From Collinsella sp. AF02-46-1 (GTDB lineage Bacteria > Actinomycetota > Coriobacteriia > Coriobacteriales > Coriobacteriaceae): 64,000 nucleotides of DNA. Positions 34,565 through 42,766 of this stretch are shown here, piece after piece. The stretch covers positions 69,336 to 133,335 of the forward strand of contig NZ_QSBV01000003.1 in NCBI RefSeq assembly GCF_003465825.1, in the 5' to 3' direction. Position numbers and translations under genes: made by a program. Numbering within the stretch: the stretch's first letter is position 1; the number at the start of each line of letters is the position of its first letter. The notes beneath the pieces are model-generated. The model was not told the origin of the DNA. It ran no database searches and saw only the letters and a program-made list of their open reading frames with translations.

Positions 34565-34800
34565 GTGGTAAACCCCTTTCGTGTGGATTGACCACTTCAG
34601 ACTACGAAAGCTTTACCTGCGATTCTACCGATTTTCAGATTGCGAAAAACGATAGCGGTAATCTTAACAGGATGCGTTTTGCGTGGTTAAATAGCGCCGG
34701 GAAAGATGCTGACTTGGGCGACGTGTTGCATGGCTGCGGGAGCGAACGCCAGGCGGTCAAAAGATGGTGGGCGGTGCTGCGGCTTTTGGCTGCAATTGCG

Positions 34801-36030
34801 CTACCCGCGACGACGCTCCCAGCGAGCCAACTTAATCGTCACCAGCGTAAGCGCCCAGGCCACAAGCGAGAACGCGGCGCCCACGGCACCCACGTACGCA
34901 ATGCCAGCGCTGCTCACAACGGCGCCGCCTACCGCGGTGCCAAACGAAATGCCGACGTTAAACGCCATGGGCTCAACCGAACTCGCGAGCACCATCGACT
35001 TGGGATGGCGGCTGCGTGCCACGTCCATAAAGTGCGTGATGCATGACACCGAGAACAGGTACATGAGCAGCGCCAAGCTAAAGACAAAGACCAGCGCGAG
35101 CGGCATGGTGCCGCCCACGGCAAACAGCCCGAATAACGCCGCGGCCTGCAGCACAAACGTCACAAGCAGCGCCTTCATGCCAAAGCGCGCATCGATCCAT
35201 CCGCCCAGGATGTTCGAGATCAGGCAGAACACGCCGTAGGCCATAAGGGTGGTGCTGGCCTCGACCGTGCCCATGCCCAGCACCTGCTCAAGATAAGGCG
35301 TCACATAGCCGTAGAAAACGTAGACCGACCCCACGCCAAACAAAAAGATGAGCATGCCGGTGATGATGCTCGGCTCGCGTAGCAGCCCCGCCTGCTCGCG
35401 GAAGGTGGCGGGCTCATCGGTCTGACCGGAGCGCGGCATAAACGCCACAAGCGCTCCGCAGATCAAAACGGCAAAGGTCAGCGTGCCGTACATGGCCACG
35501 TGCCAATCGAGCGTGTCGGCCACAAACTTGCCGATCGAAGTGACAAAGACCATTGCCACGGAAAACGCACCATATACCACCGAGATGGCAAGTGAAGTTT
35601 GCTGCGGAGACAGCAGCTCGGGGATGTACGTTACGCCCACGGCGAGCAGCGCGCCCGAGACGGAGCCCAGGACAATGCGCGAGATAAACAGCACCTGGAA
35701 GTTGGGCGCCAACGCCATGACCAGGTTGCCGAGCACAAAGACGATGCTGTAGCACACGAGCAGCTGGTAGCGCCGGAAGCGTCCCGTGCTGAGCGCAAGC
35801 ACCGGTGTGGCGATAGCGTAGACGAGCGCGAACACGCTAATAAGTTGGCCTGCGGTGGCAAGCGATACGCCGAGTTCCGTTGCCAAGTCGCTTTCGATGC
35901 CGATGACCACGAACTCGGAACAGCCGAGCGAAAAGCCTAACAACACGAGTAACGCCAGACAGAGCTTGGTGCGCGCAGGGGAGAGCGCGGCGGCGGTTGA
36001 CTTGCTTTTAGGCGTGGTTGCGGCGATCAA
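34801..36030 (-). CDS. MFS transporter, sugar/drug efflux (AraJ/SotB) type
   Basis: An inner membrane carrier of about 409 residues and twelve helices. The first helix reads LLVLLGFSLGCSEFVVIGIESDLATELGVSLATAGQLIS, a pattern typical of the AraJ/YdhP-like efflux group (helix 1 with an acidic residue, then the SxxxAG segment). TGRFRRYQLL stands for the MFS loop 2-3 signature. The likely start is TTG 36030, with GGAG 8 nt upstream; the frame is open for 37 codons more but without homology or ribosome site. It is a single gene after a 236-bp gap from the GH4 operon. The exported compound is unknown. Confidence 0.82.
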   Translation of the reverse strand: MIAATTPKSKSTAAALSPARTKLCLALLVLLGFSLGCSEFVVIGIESDLATELGVSLATAGQLISVFALVYAIATPVLALSTGRFRRYQLLVCYSIVFVLGNLVMALAPNFQVLFISRIVLGSVSGALLAVGVTYIPELLSPQQTSLAISVVYGAFSVAMVFVTSIGKFVADTLDWHVAMYGTLTFAVLICGALVAFMPRSGQTDEPATFREQAGLLREPSIITGMLIFLFGVGSVYVFYGYVTPYLEQVLGMGTVEASTTLMAYGVFCLISNILGGWIDARFGMKALLVTFVLQAAALFGLFAVGGTMPLALVFVFSLALLMYLFSVSCITHFMDVARSRHPKSMVLASSVEPMAFNVGISFGTAVGGAVVSSAGIAYVGAVGAAFSLVAWALTLVTIKLARWERRRG

Positions 36031-36086
36031 GGTTGTCACTCCAATGTCGCATGAATAAGCGGGATTCAATCCCTGCAACTCTAACA

Positions 36087-36121
36087 GAATGTGACAAAGG
36101 GACAGTCCCTTTGTCACATTC
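36087..36121. repeat. GACAAAGGGAC-type palindrome, copy 2
   Basis: A perfect palindrome: GAATGTGACAAAGGGA is mirrored by TCCCTTTGTCACATTC around CAG. It lies between the divergent starts of the MFS gene and the membrane-anchored hypothetical gene, so here it cannot be a terminator of either. Confidence 0.8.
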
Positions 36122-36140
36122 GCGGCGTGGCTGCCGCCCA

Positions 36141-36203
36141 AACCGTCACAACATTCGATGAAAAGCTCGAAAACGAGGAAAAGCGTCGAATGTTGTGATG
36201 GTT
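36141..36203. repeat. 18-bp inverted repeat in the divergent promoter region
   Basis: AACCGTCACAACATTCGA at 36141-36158 mirrors TCGAATGTTGTGATGGTT at 36186-36203 with one mismatch. The centre is purine-rich. It could be an operator pair or another intergenic palindrome family. Confidence 0.6.
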
Positions 36204-36289
36204 TTCCTATCTGTGCCGGCGAGCCGCCGTGCCGTCTGGGGGTATAAAACTAGCAAGTGTTTATTTGCGAGGCCTAAGGGGCGCCCCGT

Positions 36290-37159
36290 ATGGATATCGA
36301 TAACTTTGAATGGTGGTACAGCGAGGGTGAGGCTCCGGACGAGGGGTGGGACGAGCCTGCGCCGCGTGACGTGTCGATCGACGAGGACGAGACTGGCAAC
36401 GACGTCGCCGCCGACTCGGACGCCGCCCTCGGCCCTGTCGATCCCCTGACCTTCGAACAAGCTTGGGCCCAGGCCGAGGCAGACGAGGCCAAAGCCGATG
36501 CTACGGCCACGCTCGGCGAGCCAGCCGACATGTCGATCTCGCCGGCAAAGACCCCGCAGCCGCGCCACACCATCGACCCCGACAGCACGGCATCCTTCAG
36601 CATTCTCGACGTGCCCTCGCAGGGTGCCCAGGCGCTCGCGCCCACACGTCGCCCCAATCTGTCTCACGAGGAAGATGCGGGACGTCGCTCGCCGCTCGGC
36701 CCCATCCTTATCGCCTTTATGGCCGGCGTTATCGCATGCTCGGTAATTGGTAGCGTTTGGAGCCATGTTGAACAACAGCGAAGAGACGCCGCCAAGGTCG
36801 AGATGTCTGTCGAGCAATCGCTCGGCCGCACGCGCTCGGTACATGTGTCGGTCGAGGTCAAGGACGGCGCGACGTGGGACACTGCGCGCGGCGACAGCCA
36901 GATGCTCGTCCATATTGTGGGTCGCACGCTCAAGGGGCAAGCGGTCGACGAGTACCAATACGTCAATTCCGAAGGTGACGGTATCGAGCTCAAGCCTGGT
37001 GACTACGAGCTCACGGTCGATGAGCCGCCCGTCGCCACCGACGGTACGCGTTTCCGCGCCTCAAAGCGCATGGTTCCCGTGAGCTTTAACTCGCAGGCGC
37101 CCGATACGGTCGACACCACGCCGCAGGGCGGGTTCGACCTTTACGTGGATACCCAGTAG
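36290..37159 (+). CDS. Membrane-anchored hypothetical protein
   Basis: A 289-residue protein of unknown function. Residues 1-130 are acidic, rich in Asp, Glu and Ala and probably disordered in the cytoplasm. One membrane helix lies at about 135-153 (LGPILIAFMAGVIACSVIGSVW). The C-terminal 130 residues (VHVSVEVKDGATWDTARGDS to DLYVDTQ) look like a small all-beta domain outside the membrane, resembling neither a known enzyme nor a signature I can name. The layout suggests a cell-envelope or sensor protein. ATG 36290 follows GGGGCGCC, not a strong ribosome site. It stands alone between the MFS and epimerase genes. Confidence 0.65.
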   Translation: MDIDNFEWWYSEGEAPDEGWDEPAPRDVSIDEDETGNDVAADSDAALGPVDPLTFEQAWAQAEADEAKADATATLGEPADMSISPAKTPQPRHTIDPDSTASFSILDVPSQGAQALAPTRRPNLSHEEDAGRRSPLGPILIAFMAGVIACSVIGSVWSHVEQQRRDAAKVEMSVEQSLGRTRSVHVSVEVKDGATWDTARGDSQMLVHIVGRTLKGQAVDEYQYVNSEGDGIELKPGDYELTVDEPPVATDGTRFRASKRMVPVSFNSQAPDTVDTTPQGGFDLYVDTQ

Positions 37160-37272
37160 GCGTTTGCCGCTCATTCCGCTATGGCTACTCAATAATCGCC
37201 TGCCGTCCCGTCCCGCCGCCAAGAGTGGGACAATAGCCCTCGACACTATTGTTTATTTTTGGAGGAAGTAGC

Positions 37273-38166
37273 ATGTCCACCGTCACTACCATCAAGCGCG
37301 GCGGCCTCACCGCGGCCATCGATTCCATGGGAGCCCAGCTCACGAGCCTTGCTCTCGACGGCAACGAGTATCTGTGGCAGGGCGACCCCGCCTTTTGGGG
37401 CAAGCATGCGCCCATCCTGTTCCCCATTGTGGGCTCGCTGCGCAACAACACGGCAACGTCTGCGGCCGGCACCTGCGAGATGCCGCGCCACGGACTCGCG
37501 CGCATTGTCGAGCACAAGCTGGTCGAGGTCTCTGAGGATGGCTCGTCTGTCACCTACGAGATTACCGACACGCCCGAGTCGCTCAAGGCGTTCCCGTTCC
37601 ACTTTAAGCTCAACATGACCTATGCCCTGACCGGCGACGCCACCCTCACGCAGACCTTTGCCGTCACCAACACCGGCGACATGGACCTGCCGTTCTCGGT
37701 GGGCGGCCACCCCGCATTTAACGTGCCCGCCCCCGGTGCCGAGGACGAGGCGTTCGAGGATTACGAGCTGGCGTTTACCGAGGCCTGGACTAACGAGGCC
37801 CCCGTCATCACGCCCGATGGCCTTATGACGTTCGAGGGCAGCTACAAGGCCCCCGATAACTCGGACGTGCTGCCCATCACGCACCGCAGCTTCGATAACG
37901 ACGCCATCATGTTCACCGATACCCCGGGCTCCACGCTCACGCTGCGCGGTTGCAAGTCTGGTCACGGCGTCAAGATCGACTTTGAGGGCTTTAAGTACAT
38001 CGGCGTGTGGTCTGCCGCCAACGACGCCCCGTTTGTGGCGCTTGAGCCTTGGACCGGTCACACCACCATGGACACCGAGGACGACGTCTTTGAGCACAAG
38101 GTCAACACCATCGTCGTGGCCCCCGGCGCCACCGACGAGCGCTCCTTTAGCGTTACCCTGCTCTAG
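37273..38166 (+). CDS. Aldose 1-epimerase family protein (LacX-like)
   Basis: A cytoplasmic mutarotase-fold protein of 297 residues. It shows GAQLTSLALDGNEYLWQGDPAFWGKHAPILFPIVG near residue 17, the LacX-type opening that carries the substrate-binding region, and SVGGHPAFNVP with the catalytic-type His near 145. Relatives interconvert anomers of sugars or sugar phosphates. GGAGG lies 7 nt before ATG 37273, so the upstream in-frame ATG at 37249 is not used. It stands alone. A dispersed hairpin element begins 3 nt after its stop and separates it from the amino-acid transporter operon. Confidence 0.87.
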   Translation: MSTVTTIKRGGLTAAIDSMGAQLTSLALDGNEYLWQGDPAFWGKHAPILFPIVGSLRNNTATSAAGTCEMPRHGLARIVEHKLVEVSEDGSSVTYEITDTPESLKAFPFHFKLNMTYALTGDATLTQTFAVTNTGDMDLPFSVGGHPAFNVPAPGAEDEAFEDYELAFTEAWTNEAPVITPDGLMTFEGSYKAPDNSDVLPITHRSFDNDAIMFTDTPGSTLTLRGCKSGHGVKIDFEGFKYIGVWSAANDAPFVALEPWTGHTTMDTEDDVFEHKVNTIVVAPGATDERSFSVTLL

Positions 38167-38169
38167 AGG

Positions 38170-38316
38170 TTCCGCCGTTCTAGCGAACGGCGGGCCGGTC
38201 GACGCTGCGCGCCACCCAGAGCGAACAATTTGTCATTCAAAAGGCAAGGCATGACCAGAAGGTCTACGCCTTGCCTTTTTCATGCCAACTTGTTCGCTCT
38301 GGGCGGCGGTCGCGAC
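38170..38316 (+). repeat. Dispersed hairpin element, copy B, fused to a coding region
   Basis: It has the full order of modules: CCGCCGTT hairpin, CGACGCTGCGCG, outer stem CCAGAGCGA...TCGCTCTGG, and the GACCAGAAGGTC turn. It begins 3 nt after the epimerase stop. The right end runs directly into the reading frame of the binding-protein gene, and the usual CGCTCGCTGGCATTG tail is missing. Confidence 0.8.
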
Positions 38317-39072
38317 GACCTGTCCGATTCCGTGATCGGCAAGGACAAGATCCGCATCGGCATGGAGGCGGCCTACGCCCCATACAACTGGCAGGTCTCC
38401 GAGGCCAGCGAGTTCACGATCCCCATCGATAACGTGCAGGGCGCCTATGCCGATGGCTACGATGTTCAGATCGCAAAGATCCTCTGCAAGGCCCTTGGCG
38501 GCGAGCCCGTTGCCGTCAAACAGAGCTTCTCGGGTCTCATCGATTCGCTCAACAACGGCCAGATCGACCTCATCATCGCCGGCATGAGCGCCACGACCGA
38601 GCGCGAGGAGTCCGTCGGCTTTTCCGACCCGTACTTTATCGGCTACTTTGGCCTGTTCGTAAAAGAGGGCTCGCCCTACCAAAATGCGACCAAGCTCAGC
38701 GACTTTAGTGGCGCCACGGTGCTCGGCCAAAAGGACACGATGCTCGATACCGTCATCGACGAGATCCCGGGCGTCGTCCACAAGAATCCGGTCGATTCGG
38801 TGCCCACGGTGTTTTCGAACCTGCTACAGGGCACCTGCGACGCCGTGACCTACAACACCGAGAGCGAGAAGGGCTATATGGCCCAAAACCCGGGCATTGT
38901 CCCCATTCATTTTGCCGAGGGCGAGGGCTTTAAGCAGGAGGTCGCGGCAAACGTCGGCTGCCGCAAGGGATCGGACAAACTGCTTAAGCTCATCGACAAG
39001 ACACTCAAGGGTGTCAGCCAGGAGGAGCGCGACCAAATGTGGGACGCGTGCCTCGACCGTCAGCCGGCATAG
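38230..39072 (+). CDS. Polar amino-acid ABC transporter substrate-binding protein, signal sequence lost
   Basis: The binding-protein fold is clear from about residue 38: KIRIGMEAAYAPYNWQ, GYDVQIAKILCKALGG, LIIAGMSATTEREESVGFSDPY, the family pattern for glutamine/histidine-type binding proteins. Such proteins need a signal peptide or lipobox. Here the first 37 residues come from hairpin element B (TTG 38230 or ATG 38251; MSFKRQGMTRRSTPCLFHANLF) and give no credible export signal. The natural 5' end appears to have been deleted when the element came to lie here. If translated, the protein would stay in the cytoplasm. The permease and ATPase genes behind it look intact, so the system may borrow another binding protein or be silent. 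Confidence 0.7.
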   Translation: MSFKRQGMTRRSTPCLFHANLFALGGGRDDLSDSVIGKDKIRIGMEAAYAPYNWQVSEASEFTIPIDNVQGAYADGYDVQIAKILCKALGGEPVAVKQSFSGLIDSLNNGQIDLIIAGMSATTEREESVGFSDPYFIGYFGLFVKEGSPYQNATKLSDFSGATVLGQKDTMLDTVIDEIPGVVHKNPVDSVPTVFSNLLQGTCDAVTYNTESEKGYMAQNPGIVPIHFAEGEGFKQEVAANVGCRKGSDKLLKLIDKTLKGVSQEERDQMWDACLDRQPA

Positions 39073-39081
39073 GGAGGCAGC

Positions 39082-40230
39082 ATGAAAACCATCAATCGTC
39101 TGGCCTCCTTTATCAAGGCCGACCACCGTTATGTGTACCTGGGCACGAGCGTTATCGCGGCGCTCGGCCTGGCGTTTAGCCAGCGCAACCCCACGCCGCT
39201 GAGCTTCTTGGCGCCCACGGGTGTGTTCCAGGACTGCCTCTGGGCGATTCTGTGGGCTTGGATTGTCGTATCGGCGGCAGCGCTCGTCACCAAGCTCATG
39301 CATTGGAACGACTATCGCCAAAAGTCGCCGTTCGCATCTGAGCGCTTCCGTCGTAGCGCGCGCCTGGGCAGCTATGTCGTGGTTGCCATCGCGGCGATCT
39401 TCTTTATCGACCGCTGCGTCATGTCGTTTATCGACCTGGTGCAGGTGAGCATTGTCTCGGATTCCAACCCCAGCGACTTTTTGTCGAGCTTGGTCTACAT
39501 GACCTACAAGAGCGGCGACTTCTTCATCCGTGGCATCGAGATCACCATCGCGCTTGCCACCTTCGGCACCGTCATCGCATTCTTCCTGGCGCTGCTCTTT
39601 GTGTTCCTGCGTATTCAGACCTTCGACCGCGTAGACAACGACCTGGTGCGCTTCTTTAAGAGCATCGGCCGCGGCTTTGCGACCGTCTACTCCACCATCG
39701 TGCGCGGCACGCCCATGATGGTCCAGGGCCTGCTCATCTATTACGCGGGCTTCACCGTTTTGCGCGGCATGGGCTTCGAGACCGCCCAGGCCAACCAGAT
39801 TTGGAGTACCTTCACCGCCGGCCTCGTTACCATCTCGCTCAACTCCACCGCCTACATGATGGAGGTCCTGCGCGGCGGCATCGAGTCCATCGATCCCGGC
39901 CAGGCCGAGGCAGCGCGCTCGCTGGGGCTTTCGCAGTGGCAGGCTATGCGCAAGGTCGTGTTCCCCCAGGGCATTAAAAATGCGATTCCGGCGCTCACCA
40001 ACGAGCTCATCATCAACATCAAGGATTCGTCGGTGCTTTCGGTCATCGGCGTGTTCGACCTCATGTACGCCACCACCACCGTCGCCGGCGTGTACTACCG
40101 CCAGATGGAGGTCTACTGCGTGGCGCTCGTGGTCTACCTGATCCTGACGCTCGTGGCGAGCCGCCTGCTCGAGGCCTTTGGCAAAAAGCTCGGCGCCGAG
40201 GCCCCGGCAACGCTGCCCAGCTCCAACTAG
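39082..40230 (+). CDS. Polar amino-acid ABC transporter permease
   Basis: An inner membrane subunit of 382 residues, longer than the usual 220-250. The C-terminal 230 residues are a standard HisM/GlnP-type permease, with [15 protein letters not shown] and the EAA loop [28 protein letters not shown] near residue 275. The extra N-terminal 130 residues contain about three additional helices, a feature seen in some fused or extended permeases of actinobacteria. It lies 9 nt after the binding-protein gene and 22 nt before the ATPase gene. One permease gene suggests a homodimeric channel. Confidence 0.9.
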   Translation: MKTINRLASFIKADHRYVYLGTSVIAALGLAFSQRNPTPLSFLAPTGVFQDCLWAILWAWIVVSAAALVTKLMHWNDYRQKSPFASERFRRSARLGSYVVVAIAAIFFIDRCVMSFIDLVQVSIVSDSNPSDFLSSLVYMTYKSGDFFIRGIEITIALATFGTVIAFFLALLFVFLRIQTFDRVDNDLVRFFKSIGRGFATVYSTIVRGTPMMVQGLLIYYAGFTVLRGMGFETAQANQIWSTFTAGLVTISLNSTAYMMEVLRGGIESIDPGQAEAARSLGLSQWQAMRKVVFPQGIKNAIPALTNELIINIKDSSVLSVIGVFDLMYATTTVAGVYYRQMEVYCVALVVYLILTLVASRLLEAFGKKLGAEAPATLPSSN

Positions 40231-40252
40231 GCTCAAGACGAGGAGAATCATC

Positions 40253-41038
40253 ATGGCAGATACCGCCACTACCGGCACCGCGGCCGCCGCACAGACCAAT
40301 GAGCCGCTTATCCGCGTCGAGGGCCTGCGCAAGAGCTTTGGCTCGCTCGAGGTGCTTAAGGGCATCGACCTCGCTGTCAATCCCGGCGAGGTCGTCACCA
40401 TTATCGGCGCCTCGGGCTCGGGCAAGTCGACCTTCCTGCGCTGCCTCAACCTGCTCGAGACCCCGGACGCGGGCCACATCTGGTTCCACGGCCAGGACCT
40501 CACGGCCGAGCGCTGCAATATCAATAAGCTGCGCGAGGACATCGGCATGGTGTTCCAGGGCTTCAACCTGTTCAACAATATGGACGTGCTCGACAACTGC
40601 ACGCTCGCGCCCGTCACGCTCAAAAAGATGAGCAAGGCCGAGGCCGAGAAGGTCGCGATGGAGCATCTGGCGAGCGTGGGACTCGAAAAGTTCGCGCACG
40701 CCGCCGTGGGTCGCCTGTCCGGTGGTCAAAAGCAGCGCGTGGCCATCGCTCGTGCCCTGTGCATGAATCCGCAGATCATGCTGTTTGACGAGCCGACCTC
40801 GGCGCTCGACCCCGAGATCGTGGGCGAGGTGCTCGAGGTCATGCGCAAGCTCGCTGCCGACGGCATGACCATGGTCGTCGTCACGCATGAGATGGCCTTT
40901 GCCCGAACCGTATCCGACCGCGTGGTCTTTATGGACAAGGGCGTGGTACTCGAGGACGCCGCGCCGGCCGAGCTCTTCGGCAATCCCAAGCACCAGCGCA
41001 CTCGCGAGTTCCTCTCTCGCTATCTCGAGGACAAATAA
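40253..41038 (+). CDS. Polar amino-acid ABC transporter ATP-binding protein
   Basis: A cytoplasmic ATPase of 261 residues of the GlnQ/HisP type. Walker A is [10 protein letters not shown]-loop FQGFNLF, signature [15 protein letters not shown], Walker [15 protein letters not shown] and H-loop VVTHEM. The first 18 residues are an Ala/Thr-rich extension. ATG 40253 has GAGGAG upstream and is preferred to an in-frame start 75 nt earlier inside the permease gene. It closes the three-gene operon and is followed by a terminator-like hairpin. Confidence 0.93.
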   Translation: MADTATTGTAAAAQTNEPLIRVEGLRKSFGSLEVLKGIDLAVNPGEVVTIIGASGSGKSTFLRCLNLLETPDAGHIWFHGQDLTAERCNINKLREDIGMVFQGFNLFNNMDVLDNCTLAPVTLKKMSKAEAEKVAMEHLASVGLEKFAHAAVGRLSGGQKQRVAIARALCMNPQIMLFDEPTSALDPEIVGEVLEVMRKLAADGMTMVVVTHEMAFARTVSDRVVFMDKGVVLEDAAPAELFGNPKHQRTREFLSRYLEDK

Positions 41039-41061
41039 CCGGCGCAAACGCCTACGTTGCA

Positions 41062-41086
41062 GGGCCGCTCCCGTGGGGCGGCCTTT
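41062..41086 (+). terminator. Terminator after the amino-acid ABC operon
   Basis: GGCCGC pairs with GCGGCC and TTTG follows. The stem is short but GC-rich and lies 24 nt past the stop. Confidence 0.55.
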
Positions 41087-41109
41087 GTCGTCACAATCGA
41101 AAGGATGTC

Positions 41110-42537
41110 ATGGCCGAGGTTTGGCGCTTCTTTGCGCATGAGGACGATTTTGCCGATATGGACGAGGCCGGCGCGTGCGAGCGCTTGGGCCGCGTGCTGT
41201 CGTTTCCGACCATCTCGAGCATGGATGCCGAGGCGGTGGACTGGCAGCCCTTCGACGACCTGCGCGCCTATATGCAGCAGGCCTGGCCGCGCGTGTTTGC
41301 GGCGGGCGAGGTCGAGCTTATCGACCACTCGCTGTTGGTGACGCTTGGCGGTTCCGACTCCGCCCTCAAACCCGTCATGCTCATGGGCCACATGGACGTG
41401 GTCCCCGTGGTGCCGGGTACCGAGGCCGACTGGACGCACGCCCCCTTTAGCGGACAGGTGGACGACACCTACATTTGGGGTCGCGGCGCTATCGACATGA
41501 AGGATCAGGTCGCAGGCATTCTCGAGGCGGTTGAGTATGCGTTGGCGCACGGCTGGGAGCACAAGCGTTCGCTGTTGCTCGCCTTTGGCCAGGACGAGGA
41601 AACCACGCAGTACGGCGCTGGAGCTATCGGCCGCGTGCTCGAGGAGCGCGGTGTTGAACTTGAATATCTGATCGACGAGGGTGACTACCGTATTGTTTCG
41701 GCTGCCGAGTACAACGCGGGCGAGGGTTGGCTCATGCACGCCGACCTGGCTGAGAAGGGTTATGCCGACATTGTGCTCAAGACAAAGAGCGCGGGTGGGC
41801 ATTCTTCCAACCCCTACGGCGGCACGTCGCTCGAGGTGTTGAGCCGTGCCATCGCCGCAATCTGCGATATCGAGTGGCCGACGCGCGTGACCGATTTGCT
41901 TGCCGCGCAGCTTGTCGAGCTGGGGCTCTACACGGCGGATGAGATTGCCGCCAACAAGGACGCCATCGTGCGCGAGTGCCTTGCCAGCAAGAAGCTCTAT
42001 CCGCTCGTGACCACCACCTGTGCACCGACCCAAATCGAGGGCGGTAGCACCGGTGCCAACGTGATGCCGCAGGATATGTGGGCCAATATCAATTTCCGCA
42101 TGCTCGAGGGCACGAGTGTGGCCGATGTCGTGGCCTGCTGCCGCGTCGCCGTTGCCGAGGCGGGGCTCGCCGACCGTGTCGAGATCGAGCTCGGCCCCGG
42201 CAGCTCCGAGCCTTCGCCGTCTCCGCGTGTCGGCGGGCCGGGGCTCGAGGCCGTCCGTGCCATCGCCGCCCGCTATTTCCGTGATCCAGAGGGGACGGAG
42301 GAAAACGGATCATCAGCGGCGGGCGGAGCTCCTATCGGTATCGTTCCCTCGACCGTGATCGGCGCGACCGATGCTGCCAACTACCAGCGCATTTGCCCCG
42401 AGTGCATTCGCTTCTCGGCCTTTGTGGTAGACGATGACGAGTGCGAGCGCGGTGTCCACGGCACCAACGAGCGCATCACCCGCCGCGCCTACCTCCAGGG
42501 TGTTCGCTTCCTCATCGCCCTGCTCCATATGCTCTAG
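41110..42537 (+). CDS. M20 family metallopeptidase/deacylase with an in-frame repeat insertion
   Basis: A cytoplasmic zinc-dependent peptidase or amidohydrolase of 475 residues. Metal-site motifs are MGHMDVVPVVPG, WGRGAIDMKDQ (bridging Asp) and GQDEETTQYGAGA (catalytic Glu pair); GGHSSNPYGG is the dimerisation-domain signature. AAAGGATGTC precedes the ATG. Near residue 395 the stretch DPEGTEENGSS is encoded by a GATCC...GGATC repeat of 31 bp that also occurs in non-coding DNA at 16646. It keeps the frame and adds about ten residues to a loop just before GGAPIGIVPSTVIGATDAAN. The enzyme may tolerate it. Members of this group act on dipeptides or N-acyl amino acids. Confidence 0.88.
   Translation: MAEVWRFFAHEDDFADMDEAGACERLGRVLSFPTISSMDAEAVDWQPFDDLRAYMQQAWPRVFAAGEVELIDHSLLVTLGGSDSALKPVMLMGHMDVVPVVPGTEADWTHAPFSGQVDDTYIWGRGAIDMKDQVAGILEAVEYALAHGWEHKRSLLLAFGQDEETTQYGAGAIGRVLEERGVELEYLIDEGDYRIVSAAEYNAGEGWLMHADLAEKGYADIVLKTKSAGGHSSNPYGGTSLEVLSRAIAAICDIEWPTRVTDLLAAQLVELGLYTADEIAANKDAIVRECLASKKLYPLVTTTCAPTQIEGGSTGANVMPQDMWANINFRMLEGTSVADVVACCRVAVAEAGLADRVEIELGPGSSEPSPSPRVGGPGLEAVRAIAARYFRDPEGTEENGSSAAGGAPIGIVPSTVIGATDAANYQRICPECIRFSAFVVDDDECERGVHGTNERITRRAYLQGVRFLIALLHML
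42282..42312. repeat. GATCC...GGATC palindromic repeat, copy 2, inside a gene
   Basis: TGATCCAGAGGGGACGGAGG followed by AAAACGGATCA is nearly the same as 16647-16677. It lies in frame in the M20 peptidase gene. Confidence 0.75.
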
Positions 42538-42571
42538 AATCCGACAAAGGGACTGTCCCCTTGTCGGATTC
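42537..42571. repeat. GACAAAGGGAC-type palindrome, copy 3
   Basis: GAATCCGACAAAGGGA is mirrored by TCCCCTTGTCGGATTC around CTG with one mismatch. Its first base is the last base of the M20 stop codon. Confidence 0.8.
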
Positions 42572-42658
42572 CGTGCGGGTTATATGCAGGTTTGCCTGCG
42601 CACGCTATCATGTATGGGTTAGACCGCAACTATGTACCCCATACGCGAAGGGATGCGC

Positions 42659-42685
42659 ATGTATCTGAAGATCGACATGTTCTAG
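42659..42685 (+). CDS. Possible leader peptide MYLKIDMF upstream of prfA
   Basis: ATG 42659 has AAGGG 6 nt upstream and encodes only eight residues before TAG. An in-frame ATG stands two codons earlier. It lies about 80 bp before prfA. No terminator-like hairpin is obvious after it, so a control role is speculative. Confidence 0.3.
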   Translation: MYLKIDMF

Positions 42686-42766
42686 CCGGGCTTACCCCCG
42701 CAGTGGCGCCGTGCGCCCCATCAGCTCTGCCGATTTTCACCTTCACGCATATAAAGGAGTCCCGCC

